Below, in pieces: positions 30,008-40,069 of a stretch of DNA of 64,000 nt. The first letter of the stretch is position 1. Every line of letters starts with the position of its first letter. Location of the stretch: positions 104,174 to 168,173 of the forward strand of contig NZ_MIPP01000004.1 in assembly GCF_002095385.1 (NCBI RefSeq), in the 5' to 3' direction. This stretch comes from Pantoea eucrina. Its GTDB lineage: Bacteria; Pseudomonadota; Gammaproteobacteria; Enterobacterales; Enterobacteriaceae. The position numbers and the translations under genes were made by a program. The notes under the pieces were generated by a model. That model had not been told where the DNA came from and did no database searches. It saw only the letters and a program-made list of their open reading frames with translations.

Positions 30008-30867
30008 TCTTCTTGCTGCGCCAGCGCATATTTATACAGCGCATTTTTTTTCACGCCGTGGATCTCCGCGGTCAGCGCAGCGGCTTTTTTCAGCGGCAGC
30101 TCCGCCTGCAGCAGCGCCAGCGTACGCAACGCCTCGGCTGGCAGCGCCTCCTCATCTGCCTTATGTCCCTCAACAATCAGCACCATCTCGCCCTTGCGCC
30201 GGTTCTCATCTTCCCGCACCCAGGCAAGCAGCTCTCCCACCGGCGCGCCATAGATCGACTCCCAGGTTTTGGTCAGCTCGCGCGCCAGTACCACATAGCG
30301 CGCTGCGCCCCATACGGCTGCCATATCCTGCAGCGTATCCAGCAGTCGGTGGGTCGACTCATAAAACACCAGCGTACGCGGCTCTTCGCTCAGCGCACGC
30401 AGTGCATCGCAGCGCCCTTTGCTTTTCGCCGGCAGAAACCCCTCGTAACAGAATCGATCGGACGGTAATCCCGCCGCGCTTAATGCTGCAATGGCTGCAC
30501 AGGCGCCCGGCAGCGGCACAACGCGCACGCCCGCCTCGCGGCAGCGACGCACCAGATGGTAGCCCGGATCGTTGATCAGCGGCGTGCCGGCATCGGAGAC
30601 CAGGGCGATACTCTGCCCCTCCTGTAGCTTCGCCAGCAGCACATCCGCTTTCTGCTGTTCGTTATGATCGTGAAGTGCGAACAGTCGCGCATTGATGGCG
30701 AAATGTTGTAGCAACAGCCCGGTATGACGTGTATCTTCCGCTGCAACGAGATCGACGCTCGCCAGCACCGTCAGCGCACGCTGTGTGATATCACCCAGGT
30801 TACCGATCGGGGTAGGAACGATATAGAGCGTACTGGCAGAAATCTCTGCCCGATCGAGTTGTTTCAT
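30004..30867 (-). CDS. rsmI: 16S rRNA (cytidine-1402-2'-O)-methyltransferase RsmI
   Basis: RsmI (YraL, 287 aa) 2'-O-methylates C1402 in the ribosomal P-site with SAM. It has the tetrapyrrole-methylase-like fold: [15 protein letters not shown] near residue 14, AAEDTRHT near 42, [14 protein letters not shown] near 90 and VPLPGACA near 117. Divergent from lpoA with a 62-bp gap, as in E. coli. Confidence 0.95.
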   Translation of the reverse strand: MKQLDRAEISASTLYIVPTPIGNLGDITQRALTVLASVDLVAAEDTRHTGLLLQHFAINARLFALHDHNEQQKADVLLAKLQEGQSIALVSDAGTPLINDPGYHLVRRCREAGVRVVPLPGACAAIAALSAAGLPSDRFCYEGFLPAKSKGRCDALRALSEEPRTLVFYESTHRLLDTLQDMAAVWGAARYVVLARELTKTWESIYGAPVGELLAWVREDENRRKGEMVLIVEGHKADEEALPAEALRTLALLQAELPLKKAAALTAEIHGVKKNALYKYALAQQEE

Positions 30868-30929
30868 TGTCTCATCCGAATTGCCGATTTAATATTGAGC
30901 ATCAAGAAAAAAACATCACTGGATACAGT

Positions 30930-32960
30930 ATGCTTCCTTCAAAAGTCGTACGTCGTAAAGCAGGACGCTTTGTACCTGTTCTTCTCGCCGGGCTGATTCT
31001 GGCCGCCTGTAGCGGTCAGGGTCCGCAGCAAACCTCTAACGTCAATATTCAGGGGCCCGCAACCGGACGCTCTGACTATTATCTGCAGCAGGCACAGCAA
31101 AGCAGCGATGATAGCAAGACCGACTGGCAATTACTTGCCATCCGTGCCCTGTTGAAGGAAGGAAAGTATCCTCAGGCACAAACGCAGCTTGGCCAGCTGC
31201 CGCAGCAGCTCTCTGATGTGCAGCAGCAGGAGCTGCAGCTGCTGCGCGCGCAGCTGCAGATTGCGCAGCAGAATTACAGCGGCGCTCAGCAGCAGCTCAG
31301 CTCGATTAAAGTGGCCGATCTCTCTTCCGATCAGCAGGTACGCTACTACGCACTGCAGATCGCCGCGGCGCAGAACCGGCCATCGCTGGCGCTGCTGCGC
31401 GCCTATATCGCGCAGGAACCGCTCTTAAAAGGTGACGAACACCAGAGTAACATCGACGCGACCTGGCAGGCGCTGACCCAGCTGACGCAGGACCAGCTTA
31501 ACAGCGTTGTCATCAATGCCGATGAAAATACCCTGCAGGGCTGGCTCGATCTGCTCAATACCTGGCACGCTAACAGCCAGGATCCGCAGATGCTGAAGGC
31601 GGCCATTAGCGACTGGCAGACGCGCTACCCGCAAAACCCGGCGGCAAAAACGCTGCCAGCGCAGCTAAGCCAGGTCAAAAACTTCAGCCAGGCTTCCACC
31701 AGCACCATCGCCCTGCTGCTGCCGCTGAACGGTCAGGCGCAGGTGTTTGCGAATGCGATTCAGAAAGGCTTTAACGATGCAAAAAATGGCGTGCTGAGCG
31801 CGGCTGCCCCGGCACAGAGCAGCGCGCCGGAAAGCGCCACTGCCCAGCCTGCGCCGGACGCGACAGCGGATAGCGGAGCGGCCAACAGCGTGGTTAGCCC
31901 GGCGGCCGCCAGCATGCCTGCGCAGGAGAACACGCAGCAGCAGCCTGCTGCACCAACCTCTCAGCCAGCCGCCAGCAGCGCACAGATTAAAGTGTACGAT
32001 ACCAGCAGCCAGCCGATCGCTCAGGTCATGCAGCAGGCGCAGCAGGATGGCGCCACGCTGGTCGTTGGCCCGCTGCTGAAAAATCATGTGGAAGAAGTAG
32101 CAAACAGCCAGACCCCGCTCAACGTACTGGCGCTAAACGAGCCGGAACAGATCCAGAACCATCCGAATATCTGCTATTTTGCGCTTTCTCCTGAAGACGA
32201 AGCGCGTGATGCAGCGCACCATATCTATGAGCAGGGCAAGCGCCAGCCGCTGCTGCTGCTGCCGCGCAGCAGTTATGGCGACCGGGTCGGAAAAGCGTTT
32301 GCAGAAGAGTGGCAGCAGCTGGGTGGTGCCACGGTGCTGCAGCAGCGCTTTGGTGGCGTGGCCGAGCTGAAACAGGGCATTAACAGCGGAGCCGGTATTG
32401 CGCTGAGCGGCACGCCGCTGACGGTACAAATGGAGCAGCCGCAAAGCGTGGCCATTGCAGGCCTGACGATCCCGGCGCCGCAGAGCAGCACCCCGGCACC
32501 GGCAGCTGACAGCAGTGGCGGTAGCGTGGACGCCGTTTACATCGTCGCCAGCCAGAATGAGCTGCAGCTGATCAAACCGATGATCGCCATGCGCACCAGC
32601 AGCCGCAACAGCACGGCGCTTTATGCCAGCTCGCGCAGCGCGCAGGCGGGCGCCGGTCCCGATTTCCGGCTGGAGATGGAAGGCCTGCAGTACAGCGATA
32701 TTCCGCTGCTCTCCGGCGCTAACCCTGGCCTGATGCAGCAGGCAGCGAAGACGTTTAACAACGACTATTCGCTGGTGCGCCTCTACGCGATGGGCATTGA
32801 TGCCTGGACGCTGGCAACGCAGTTTAACCAGATGCGGCAGGTAGCCGGCTTTGCCATTGATGGCAACACCGGTAAGCTGAGCGCCGACACGGATTGTGTC
32901 ATCAACAGGAAGCTGGCATGGAACCAGTATCGCCAGGGACAGGTCGTTCCGGTACAGTAA
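30930..32960 (+). CDS. lpoA: Penicillin-binding protein activator LpoA
   Basis: LpoA (YraM, 676 aa; E. coli 678) is an outer-membrane lipoprotein that stimulates PBP1A. The lipobox is LAAC with the modified Cys near residue 27. The N-terminal TPR-like domain (about 35-255) is very Q-rich. The C-terminal domain (about 265-676) is of the periplasmic-binding type, interrupted by an Ala/Pro/Gln-rich disordered stretch (about 295-350) and a second one near 520. The ATG at 30930 gives a proper signal peptide; the frame extends upstream. It overlaps yraN by 43 bases. Confidence 0.93.
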   Translation: MLPSKVVRRKAGRFVPVLLAGLILAACSGQGPQQTSNVNIQGPATGRSDYYLQQAQQSSDDSKTDWQLLAIRALLKEGKYPQAQTQLGQLPQQLSDVQQQELQLLRAQLQIAQQNYSGAQQQLSSIKVADLSSDQQVRYYALQIAAAQNRPSLALLRAYIAQEPLLKGDEHQSNIDATWQALTQLTQDQLNSVVINADENTLQGWLDLLNTWHANSQDPQMLKAAISDWQTRYPQNPAAKTLPAQLSQVKNFSQASTSTIALLLPLNGQAQVFANAIQKGFNDAKNGVLSAAAPAQSSAPESATAQPAPDATADSGAANSVVSPAAASMPAQENTQQQPAAPTSQPAASSAQIKVYDTSSQPIAQVMQQAQQDGATLVVGPLLKNHVEEVANSQTPLNVLALNEPEQIQNHPNICYFALSPEDEARDAAHHIYEQGKRQPLLLLPRSSYGDRVGKAFAEEWQQLGGATVLQQRFGGVAELKQGINSGAGIALSGTPLTVQMEQPQSVAIAGLTIPAPQSSTPAPAADSSGGSVDAVYIVASQNELQLIKPMIAMRTSSRNSTALYASSRSAQAGAGPDFRLEMEGLQYSDIPLLSGANPGLMQQAAKTFNNDYSLVRLYAMGIDAWTLATQFNQMRQVAGFAIDGNTGKLSADTDCVINRKLAWNQYRQGQVVPVQ

Positions 32961-33313
32961 ACCGCCAGCGTATCGGCGCGGAGCATGAACAGCAGGCGCG
33001 TCACTATCTGGAGCGCGCCGGGCTGAAGTGGGTCGCCAGTAACGTCCGCTTTCGCGGAGGTGAACTTGACCTGATTATGCGCGACGCCGACTGCTGGGTA
33101 TTTGTAGAAGTGCGCTACCGGCGCGATGCGCGCTACGGCGGAGCAGCCGCCAGCGTGACGCGTCAGAAACAGCAGAAGCTGCTGCGGGCAGCGGCGCTCT
33201 GGCTGCTGACGCGCGGCGGCAGTTTTGAGACGGTCAATTGCCGTTTTGACATCATTGCCATTACCGGGCGCGAACTGACGTGGCTGCCCGCTGCTTTTAA
33301 TGCCGATGAATAG
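32918..33313 (+). CDS. yraN: UPF0102 protein YraN
   Basis: A 131-aa UPF0102 protein with a restriction-endonuclease-like fold. Conserved parts are [12 protein letters not shown] near residue 49 and VFVEVRYRR near 63. Function is not established. The start at 32918 (MEPVSPG) lies inside the lpoA end, as expected for this operon. diaA follows after 14 bases. Confidence 0.9.
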   Translation: MEPVSPGTGRSGTVNRQRIGAEHEQQARHYLERAGLKWVASNVRFRGGELDLIMRDADCWVFVEVRYRRDARYGGAAASVTRQKQQKLLRAAALWLLTRGGSFETVNCRFDIIAITGRELTWLPAAFNADE

Positions 33314-33327
33314 AACCAGGTGGTCTT

Positions 33328-33915
33328 GTGCAGGACAGAATTAAAGCGTGTTTTACTGAAAGTATTCAGACGCAGATTGCCGCAGCCGAAGCGCTGCCGG
33401 ATGCGATCTCCCGCGCCGCGATGACGCTGGTGCAGTCGCTGCTGAATGGTCATAAAATTCTCAGCTGCGGTAACGGTGCCTCAGCGGCCAATGCGCAGCA
33501 CTTTGCGGCCAGCATGATTAACCGGTTTGAAACCGAGCGTCCCAGCCTGCCGGCGCTGGCGCTGAGCGCAGATAACGTTATGCTCACCGCCATCGGTAAC
33601 GATCGGCTGCATGATGAGATCTACGCCAAACAGGTACGGGCGCTGGGTCAGGCGGGTGATGTGCTGCTGGCGATCTCAACCCGGGGTAATACCCGTGACA
33701 TCGTTAAAGCGGTTGAGGCGGCAGTGACGCGCGATATGACTATTGTCGCGCTGACCGGACACGACGGCGGCGAGCTGGCTGGCCTGCTCGGCCCTCACGA
33801 CGTGGAAATCCGCATTCCCTCTCATCACAGTGCGCGCATTCAGGAGATGCATATGCTGACGCTGAACTGCCTGTGCGACTTGATCGATAACACCCTCTTT
33901 CCCCACCAGGAATGA
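33328..33915 (+). CDS. diaA: DnaA initiator-associating protein DiaA
   Basis: DiaA (195 aa) binds DnaA and promotes its assembly at oriC for timely replication initiation. It is a SIS-domain protein close to GmhA, with [23 protein letters not shown] (split over residues 46-68) and [11 protein letters not shown] near 111. Start codon is GTG with a modest upstream purine stretch. yraN-diaA-dolP order is as in E. coli. Confidence 0.94.
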   Translation: MQDRIKACFTESIQTQIAAAEALPDAISRAAMTLVQSLLNGHKILSCGNGASAANAQHFAASMINRFETERPSLPALALSADNVMLTAIGNDRLHDEIYAKQVRALGQAGDVLLAISTRGNTRDIVKAVEAAVTRDMTIVALTGHDGGELAGLLGPHDVEIRIPSHHSARIQEMHMLTLNCLCDLIDNTLFPHQE

Positions 33916-33929
33916 CTGAAGGAGCTTAC

Positions 33930-34502
33930 ATGAAAGCATTGAACGCTATCGCCCTGCTGTTAACGGCCATGCTGCTGCAGGGCTGCGTGGCAGTGGTTGC
34001 CGGCGGTGCCGCTGTTGCCACCAAAACCGCCACTGACCCCCGCACCGTGGGTACGCAGGTTGATGACGGTACGCTGGAGCTGCGCGTCTCTAACGCGCTG
34101 GCAAAAGATGAACAGATTAAGAAGCAGGCGCGGGTCATTGTTACCGCTTACCAGGGCAAAGTGCTGCTGACCGGTCAGGCACCGTCTGCCGATCTCGCCA
34201 GCCGTGCCAAACAGATCGCTATGGGCGTCGACGGCGCAACAGAGGTCTACAATGAGATCCGCACCGGAGAGAAGGTCAGCCTTGGCACCTCTTCTTCCGA
34301 TACCTGGATCACGACCAAGATCCGCTCGCAGCTGCTGGGCAGCGATCAGGTCAAATCGTCTAACGTGAAAGTGACGACGGAAAACGGGGAAGTCTTCCTG
34401 CTGGGACTGGTCACGCAGGAAGAAGCCACGGCGGCGGCAGATGTTGCCAGCCGGGTCAGCGGCGTGAAGCACGTGACAACCGCCTTTACCATTCTGAAAT
34501 AA
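33930..34502 (+). CDS. dolP: Outer-membrane lipoprotein DolP (two BON domains)
   Basis: DolP (YraP, 190 aa) is a division- and outer-membrane-associated lipoprotein linked to NlpD activation and to BAM complex integrity. Signal peptide with lipobox LLQGC (Cys19) is clear. Two BON domains follow (about 47-113 and 125-190). The ATG at 33930 has AAGGAG at the right distance; the frame opens earlier at 33912. SigmaE control is known in E. coli but no promoter was identified here. Confidence 0.93.
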   Translation: MKALNAIALLLTAMLLQGCVAVVAGGAAVATKTATDPRTVGTQVDDGTLELRVSNALAKDEQIKKQARVIVTAYQGKVLLTGQAPSADLASRAKQIAMGVDGATEVYNEIRTGEKVSLGTSSSDTWITTKIRSQLLGSDQVKSSNVKVTTENGEVFLLGLVTQEEATAAADVASRVSGVKHVTTAFTILK

Positions 34503-34519
34503 TCTTCATTCTTCCTGTG

Positions 34520-34544
34520 AGGGCGGCGCTGGCCGCCCTTTTTT
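34520..34544. terminator. Intrinsic terminator after dolP
   Basis: GGGCGGC-GCTG-GCCGCCC followed by six Ts, 18 bases past the dolP stop. It overlaps the end of the convergent yhaK gene. Confidence 0.85.
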
Positions 34545-35244
34545 ATGCCGGTAAATCGATCACCAGCGCACGCAGCGGCGTCTCTGCCTGCAGGATAAGC
34601 TGCTGCTCATCACGAATAAATGCACCGTCACCGCACTGCAGCCGCTGCTGGTTCGCGCTGCTGCTGCGCACATCCAGCGTGCCGTGAATCGACTGCAGGT
34701 ACGCGCGCGCGCCGCGCAGCTGCACAATCTGCTCCTCTCCCGGCGCTAACGTCACCTGATACACTCTCGCATCCTGACGCAGCTGCAAACTCTGGTCTGC
34801 CCCATCAGGCGAAGCCAGCAGCAGCGGCGATGCGCCATTAAGCGTCATCCGCTGCTGCAGCGGGTTTTCCCGTTCCGGACAGGCGCTCAGCCAGAGCTGC
34901 AGGCGCGTCAGCGGCCGATCTTTGCTGAGGTTTATCTCGCTGTAGCTTACGCCCTGCCGCGCAGACAGCAGCATCGCCTCACCTGCCCGTACGGTCAGGC
35001 GCTGTCCCTCGCTGTCGCGATACTCCGCCTCGCCCTGCAGCACCAGATTTAACACATCAACCTGCGGATAGGTGCGGGGCTGAAAAGCGGCACCCGGCGC
35101 CAGCACCTCCTGGTTCAGCACGCGCAGCGCGGCGTACCCCATCAGTTTGGGATCAAAATAGTGGCCAAAAGAGAAGCTATAGCGCGCCTGCAACCAGCCA
35201 AAATCAGCCTGGCCACATGCGGACGCGCAGCGGGTTGTCATCAT
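34543..35244 (-). CDS. yhaK: Pirin family protein YhaK
   Basis: A 233-aa bicupin of the pirin family, close to E. coli YhaK. The N-terminal half has the FSFGHYFDPKLMGY block and YPQVDVLNLVLQGEAEYRDSEG. E. coli YhaK lacks the full pirin metal site and is redox-sensitive; its role is unknown. Start at 35244 (second of candidate ATGs) is chosen because GGAGG lies six bases upstream and E. coli YhaK begins there. Divergent from yhaJ. Confidence 0.9.
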   Translation of the reverse strand: MMTTRCASACGQADFGWLQARYSFSFGHYFDPKLMGYAALRVLNQEVLAPGAAFQPRTYPQVDVLNLVLQGEAEYRDSEGQRLTVRAGEAMLLSARQGVSYSEINLSKDRPLTRLQLWLSACPERENPLQQRMTLNGASPLLLASPDGADQSLQLRQDARVYQVTLAPGEEQIVQLRGARAYLQSIHGTLDVRSSSANQQRLQCGDGAFIRDEQQLILQAETPLRALVIDLPA

Positions 35245-35373
35245 GCTATACCTCCGGTGCACTGCAGGAGACGCTCACTGCAGGCTTAATCGGTTTATGG
35301 TAAAAGGCTGGACGGCGGAATGTTAGCCAGTTAATCTGCCTGGCATATTCAAATTTACTGACAGAGAATCAGT

Positions 35374-36279
35374 ATGGCTAAAGAGCGTGCATTAACGTTA
35401 GAAGCGTTACGGGTGATGGATGCGATCGATCGGCGCGGCAGCTTTGCCGCCGCGGCAGATGAGCTGGGTCGCGTTCCCTCTGCGCTGAGCTATACCATGC
35501 AGAAGCTGGAAGAGGAGCTGGATGTGGTGCTGTTCGATCGCTCCGGTCATCGCACCAAATTCACTAACGTTGGCCGGATGCTGCTGGAGCGCGGCCGCGT
35601 ACTGCTGGAGGCCGCAGACAAGCTCACCACCGACGCAGAAGCGCTGGCGCGCGGCTGGGAAACGCAGCTGACTATCGTAGCGGAGGCACTCATCCCCACC
35701 GACCTGCTGTTTCCGCTGGTCAGCAAACTGTCAGAAAAAGCCAACACGCAGATATCTCTGATCACTGAAGTGCTGGCGGGCGCGTGGGAACGTCTGGAGC
35801 AGGGCCGGGCGGATATCGTCATCGCACCTGACCTGCACTTCCGCGCCTCCAGCGAAATCAATACCCGCAAGCTTTACACCATTATGAGCGTCTATGTCGC
35901 CAGTCCTGACCACCCTATTCATCAGGAGGCAGAGCCGCTTTCGGAAGTCACGCGTGTGAAATATCGCGGCATTGCCGTCGCTGACACGGCGCGTGAACGT
36001 CCGGTGCTGACGGTACAGCTGCTGGATAAGCAGCAGCGTCTTACGGTCAGCAGCATGGATGACAAGCGGCGGGCGCTGCTGGCGGGACTGGGCGTTGCCA
36101 CCATGCCTTATCCGATGGTAGAGAAAGATATTGCCGAGGGCCGGCTGCGCGTGGTCAGCGCTGAGTATACGCGGGAAGTGGATATTATTATGGCCTGGCG
36201 TCGCGACAGCATGGGTGAAGCCAAAGCCTGGTGCCTGCGTGAAATCCCGAAGCTGCTGGCTAAGCGCAATCAGGCCTAG
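35374..36279 (+). CDS. yhaJ: LysR family regulator YhaJ
   Basis: A 301-aa LysR-type regulator highly similar to E. coli YhaJ, which activates yqjF and T3SS genes and responds to aromatic metabolites. HTH at about 8-66 (GSFAAAADELGRVPSALSYTMQKLE across residues 22-46) and a substrate-binding domain from about 95. It is divergent from yhaK as is usual, and its TAG abuts the stop of the convergent BglG-type gene. Confidence 0.92.
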   Translation: MAKERALTLEALRVMDAIDRRGSFAAAADELGRVPSALSYTMQKLEEELDVVLFDRSGHRTKFTNVGRMLLERGRVLLEAADKLTTDAEALARGWETQLTIVAEALIPTDLLFPLVSKLSEKANTQISLITEVLAGAWERLEQGRADIVIAPDLHFRASSEINTRKLYTIMSVYVASPDHPIHQEAEPLSEVTRVKYRGIAVADTARERPVLTVQLLDKQQRLTVSSMDDKRRALLAGLGVATMPYPMVEKDIAEGRLRVVSAEYTREVDIIMAWRRDSMGEAKAWCLREIPKLLAKRNQA

Positions 36280-38190
36280 TCAGGGGCGGCCCAGACACTC
36301 TATCGCCACGGTTTTAAAATGGTCAAAGTCACGGCACTCCCGCAGGCGCGGCATGGCACGTTCGCGCAAAAAGGTGACAAACAGATCGTAGAGCGCCATC
36401 GCCTCTTCATATTCACGTTTGCTGATAGCCAGCAGAAAGATCACGCAGGCGGTCTCATCACCCCAGCTGACGCCATGCGGCGCAATAACGGTATAGACCG
36501 CGGTTTTCTGCGCCAGCAGGCCGAGCGCGTGCGGCAACGCAATGCCATCCCCGAGCAGCGTGCTGACAATCGCTTCACGCTCAACCACGGATGGATAAAA
36601 GTCTGCTGCAACAAAGCCCTGCTCCTGCAGGCGATCGCACAGCAGCTGAAAGAGCGCCTGCTGCGTCAGCGGCTGATCCAGCACCATAAAATGCTGCGCG
36701 GAGAAATATTTTTCCAGCATCCACGGCCGGGTGCGATCCACCAGCACCAGCTTGCCGAGCTGCTCCAGCTGAAAGCCGGTCGGAAAGGGCGACATCACTA
36801 CCACCGGCCGGTTCTTTTCATGCAGCCGCACCGTAGAGATAACAAAATCTTCTTCAATCCGCTCGCGCAGCGCGTAGTCGCGCTGTGTCAGCCGGGCGGT
36901 GACCACCAGCTGCGGATATTTGCGCAGCAGCAGCGCCTCAATCATCCGCAGCGTTGAGGTTCCGCTATCGCACACCAGCAGTACGCGCGGGTGGCGCTGA
37001 TAGCCAACGTCATAGTGCCGCTCCAGCCCCACGCCAATATGCAGCACCAGAAAGCCAATCTCATTTTCGCTCAGCGTATAAGGAGTATATTTGCTCCAGC
37101 TGCTGACGGCGGCCAGCGTCACATCCCACGCCAGCGGATAGTGCTGTTTGATGTTGCTCAGCAGCGGATTGGGAATATGGATCTGATAGCGCACCCGGGT
37201 GATCATCGATTTGATATGGGTAAGCAGATCGGCGCGCAGCTGCTCGTCGTGCTGCAGCTGGTAGGCATAATGCGTATTGATATAACTCAGCAGCCAGCTC
37301 ACCAGCGCGTCAGCGTCATCTGCATTGATGGTGCTTGGCTCCAGCGCCTGGATCTGACGCGCGGCGATATTGACGCGCAGCCAGTTCTCTTCCGCCCGCG
37401 ATAAGGCTTTGCCGGTAAGCGGTCGCAGCTGATGCACCAGCGCGTGCGCCGCCTCACGCACCTCTTCGCCTACTTCTTCTGCGCCCGGATCGCTGAGCGG
37501 AAAGCCTTCGCTGATGCGGCGTACTGCTACCGCGCAGTAGATCAGCAGGTAGCGCTCGCCCTCATCGCTGAGACGAATAGCGTAACGGCTGAGGCAGTGC
37601 TGCAGCAGCGGCTGCAGCTGCGTCAGCATATCACTGCGCAGTACTTCAATGCTCAGCAGCGGGCTGTCGGGCGTCTCCTGGTCGATCTGCCACAGCAGAT
37701 CGGTAAGGCAGGTGCGGATAGCCGTCTCGCTGCCAAACAGCTTCATGCCGTAGCGCGGTTTAGTTTCGATATGCAGATGATAGCGCCCCAGCCACTCCCG
37801 CACCTCTGCCATATCCCCCTGCAGCGTGGCGCGACTGACAAACCACTCTTCCGAGAGATCTTCCAGCCGCAGTGACCAGGCCGCAGTAAGAAAGCGGCTG
37901 AGCAGATAGCGAACCCGCTCCTGCGAGGTGCGCGGCACCCGCAGCGGCGCGCTGCTTTGCTGCTGCAGCGAATCAAAGCGTGCCGCGTCAGCCACCTGCA
38001 GCTGATAGCCGGCGCCGCGCGCCAGCACAAACTGTGCGCCGTGCTGCTCCAGCAGCGCGTTCAGCGCCGCAATGTCGGTGCGCACCGTGCGCGTAGAGAC
38101 CGAGAAACGCCGTGCCAGCTCATCCTGCGGCAGCGTTTCATGCTGCAGTGCGGCAAACAGCTGCGCCAGACGCTGATTAGGAAATCTCAC
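36280..38190 (-). CDS. BglG-family PRD transcriptional regulator with EIIB/EIIA-like domains
   Basis: A 636-aa PTS-regulated transcription factor. The order is N-terminal HTH (about 5-60, RRFSVSTRTVRTDIAAL), a second winged helix (about 90-155), PRD1 (about 180-280), PRD2 (about 290-395), an EIIB-like domain (about 400-490, Cys407 in VCDSGTSTL) and an EIIA domain (about 500-636, His554 in ALPHAL). PRD2 keeps H325 and H384; in PRD1 the usual LH motif reads IYCAV, so one His appears lost. Phosphorylation by HPr/EII proteins would set its activity. It is last in the left-running catabolic cluster, 21 bases after dagF, and probably controls it. Confidence 0.85.
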   Translation of the reverse strand: MRFPNQRLAQLFAALQHETLPQDELARRFSVSTRTVRTDIAALNALLEQHGAQFVLARGAGYQLQVADAARFDSLQQQSSAPLRVPRTSQERVRYLLSRFLTAAWSLRLEDLSEEWFVSRATLQGDMAEVREWLGRYHLHIETKPRYGMKLFGSETAIRTCLTDLLWQIDQETPDSPLLSIEVLRSDMLTQLQPLLQHCLSRYAIRLSDEGERYLLIYCAVAVRRISEGFPLSDPGAEEVGEEVREAAHALVHQLRPLTGKALSRAEENWLRVNIAARQIQALEPSTINADDADALVSWLLSYINTHYAYQLQHDEQLRADLLTHIKSMITRVRYQIHIPNPLLSNIKQHYPLAWDVTLAAVSSWSKYTPYTLSENEIGFLVLHIGVGLERHYDVGYQRHPRVLLVCDSGTSTLRMIEALLLRKYPQLVVTARLTQRDYALRERIEEDFVISTVRLHEKNRPVVVMSPFPTGFQLEQLGKLVLVDRTRPWMLEKYFSAQHFMVLDQPLTQQALFQLLCDRLQEQGFVAADFYPSVVEREAIVSTLLGDGIALPHALGLLAQKTAVYTVIAPHGVSWGDETACVIFLLAISKREYEEAMALYDLFVTFLRERAMPRLRECRDFDHFKTVAIECLGRP

Positions 38191-38211
38191 AAAGCCTCAC
38201 CCGTAACGAAG

Positions 38212-38951
38212 TTATTGCAGCAGTGCCTTGCACGTTGCCAGAAGCTGGCGCACATCGTCAATGCGCGTCTCACCGCTTGCGCTGTCGATAATTGAGCTGT
38301 AAACGTGCGGGATCACTTTACTGACGCCCGCCTCCAGCGCGATCTGCACGATCTCCGCAAAATTATGCAGATCGATACCGCCGGTGGGCTCCAGCCAGAA
38401 ATCGCGCCGGGCGCACGCCTCTGCGACCGCGCGATACTCCGCCACCGCGCTCAGACCGCCCATCGGAAAATATTTTACCGAGCTGCCGCCCATGTCCTGC
38501 AGCATGGCGATGGCGCTGTCGATCGGCACAATCGCTTCCGCCGCCTGTGAGCTTAGCGGACCGGTTGAGATCTTCACTTTCCCTGGCGTTCCGCTGGGGG
38601 AGACCAGACCATTTACCACCGTCTGCGACTGTCCCAGCAGCGCACGGCTGGTCGCGACTCCGGTAAACACCTGATTGACATGCTGCGGCTGCAGCACCGC
38701 TGCCAGTTCGCTCACCATAGCAGACTGACGCGGATCGCCGGCCCCGAGACCGATAGAGAGCGCGTTATCAATCAGCGCGGCGTAATCGCGCATGTCAGCC
38801 AGCGCCGCGTCGTGGCTGGCATAATTTTTGACAGCACGCCAACCAGCACATGCCCTTCTGCTGCCAGCCAGATGTCGCGTGCGTTCTGCTTTGAGCCCGC
38901 CAGTACGTTGAGACAGAGACGATCCTGATAAAAATCGGGGGTCAGCTTCAT
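38212..38951 (-). pseudogene. dagF: KDGP aldolase family gene (DagF type) with a frameshift
   Basis: DagF-type aldolases cleave 2-keto-3-deoxy-6-phosphogluconate to pyruvate and glyceraldehyde-3-phosphate in D-glucosaminate-type pathways. The frame from ATG 38951 (overlapping the dgaE stop as ATGA) reads MKLTPDFYQDRLCLNVLAG to LVGVLSK. It then loses register at a run of five As (about 38826-38830), and the rest of the protein (NYASHDAALADM... to the stop at 38212) lies in another frame. One extra A would restore 246 aa. The longest single frame starts at 38982 and has a nonsense N-terminus. True loss or a sequencing error are both possible. Confidence 0.8.
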
Positions 38952-40069
38952 GCACGGTTTCCTTTTGCCAGCAGCGCGTCAATACGGCTGAAGATAGTCT
39001 GCAGCTGCGCGGCAGTGACGCTGCGCACGTCGGCTTCGATAATGCTTTCGTTTGCCTTATAGCCGCGAAAATAGATAGCGATGTCGCCGTTTTTCAGCGC
39101 CTGGACGAGATCGCCGGTTGCCCAGCCGGTCAGCGCTTCATCGAGATGAATTTCTGTACGCGCAATATCGCGCCCGGCGCTGTCCCATACCACCCGCGCG
39201 GTGACGCCCGGCAGCTGGTTAAGCTGGTCGATGAATGGCGTCATGTGCTGAACCATCTCGCTGCCGCTGATTTTTGGCTGCGACAGGTAGCGCTCAATGG
39301 CCTGCGTCAGGCCCAGAATCCCCTCTTTGCCCACTTTCATCGCACGACCGATGCCGTTGCTCTGCCGTTTTACCCATTCGACACAGCGGCTGCGCCCTAC
39401 CACCAGTCCGCTGGAGGGACCCTCTATCGCCTTGGCACCGCTGTAGATCACCAGGTCAGCACCCATCTGGTAGTAGCAGCGCAGGTCTTCTTCTGCCGCC
39501 GCATCCACAATCAGCGGGATGCCATGCTGCTGCGCGACTTCTGCCGCCTGCGCCACGCTGAGGTGGCTTTTTTGCACGCAATGGTGCGATTTTACGTAGA
39601 GCAGCGCTGCCGTAGCCGGCGTGATCGCCGCTGCCAGCTGCGCGGCGGAACACTCGTTGCTGTAGCCCGCTTCCACCAGCCGGCCACCGCCCAGCGCGAC
39701 CATGGTGCCGACCGGCGCGCCGTAGTTCACGTTGTGCCCTTTAGGCACGACGATCTCATGCGGAACCGTGAGCGGCGCCGCGTGCAGGTTATCCAGCAGC
39801 CAGGCGTTATCTTTCACAATGACCCCGGCCACACACTGAGCGATACCCGCCGAGGCGCAGGAGACCACGACGGCGCTTTCTGCCTGCAGCAGTCCGGCAA
39901 TGTAGTCACCGGTATGGTTCACCAGATCTTTCATTTCAAAGTAGTGGTTCAGGCCATAGCTGACGCTTTCCACCACCTCCGGTGCCGGCGTCGAGACGCC
40001 CAGAATAGTCATACGGCCTGACGCGTTGATCACCTGTTTCAGGTGATATTTTTCATAAACTGAAAACAT
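38948..40069 (-). CDS. dgaE: DgaE-family PLP-dependent ammonia lyase
   Basis: A 373-aa SelA-like PLP enzyme. Salmonella DgaE eliminates ammonia from D-glucosaminate-6-phosphate to give KDGP. The PLP lysine is likely K213 (YSGAKAIEGPSSG), preceded by the VDAAAEED aspartate motif near 188. The start overlaps the upstream amidohydrolase gene by 17 bases and its stop overlaps the dagF start. This pairing with a KDGP aldolase supports an aminosugar-acid substrate, but the exact sugar is unknown. Confidence 0.88.
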   Translation of the reverse strand: MFSVYEKYHLKQVINASGRMTILGVSTPAPEVVESVSYGLNHYFEMKDLVNHTGDYIAGLLQAESAVVVSCASAGIAQCVAGVIVKDNAWLLDNLHAAPLTVPHEIVVPKGHNVNYGAPVGTMVALGGGRLVEAGYSNECSAAQLAAAITPATAALLYVKSHHCVQKSHLSVAQAAEVAQQHGIPLIVDAAAEEDLRCYYQMGADLVIYSGAKAIEGPSSGLVVGRSRCVEWVKRQSNGIGRAMKVGKEGILGLTQAIERYLSQPKISGSEMVQHMTPFIDQLNQLPGVTARVVWDSAGRDIARTEIHLDEALTGWATGDLVQALKNGDIAIYFRGYKANESIIEADVRSVTAAQLQTIFSRIDALLAKGNRA

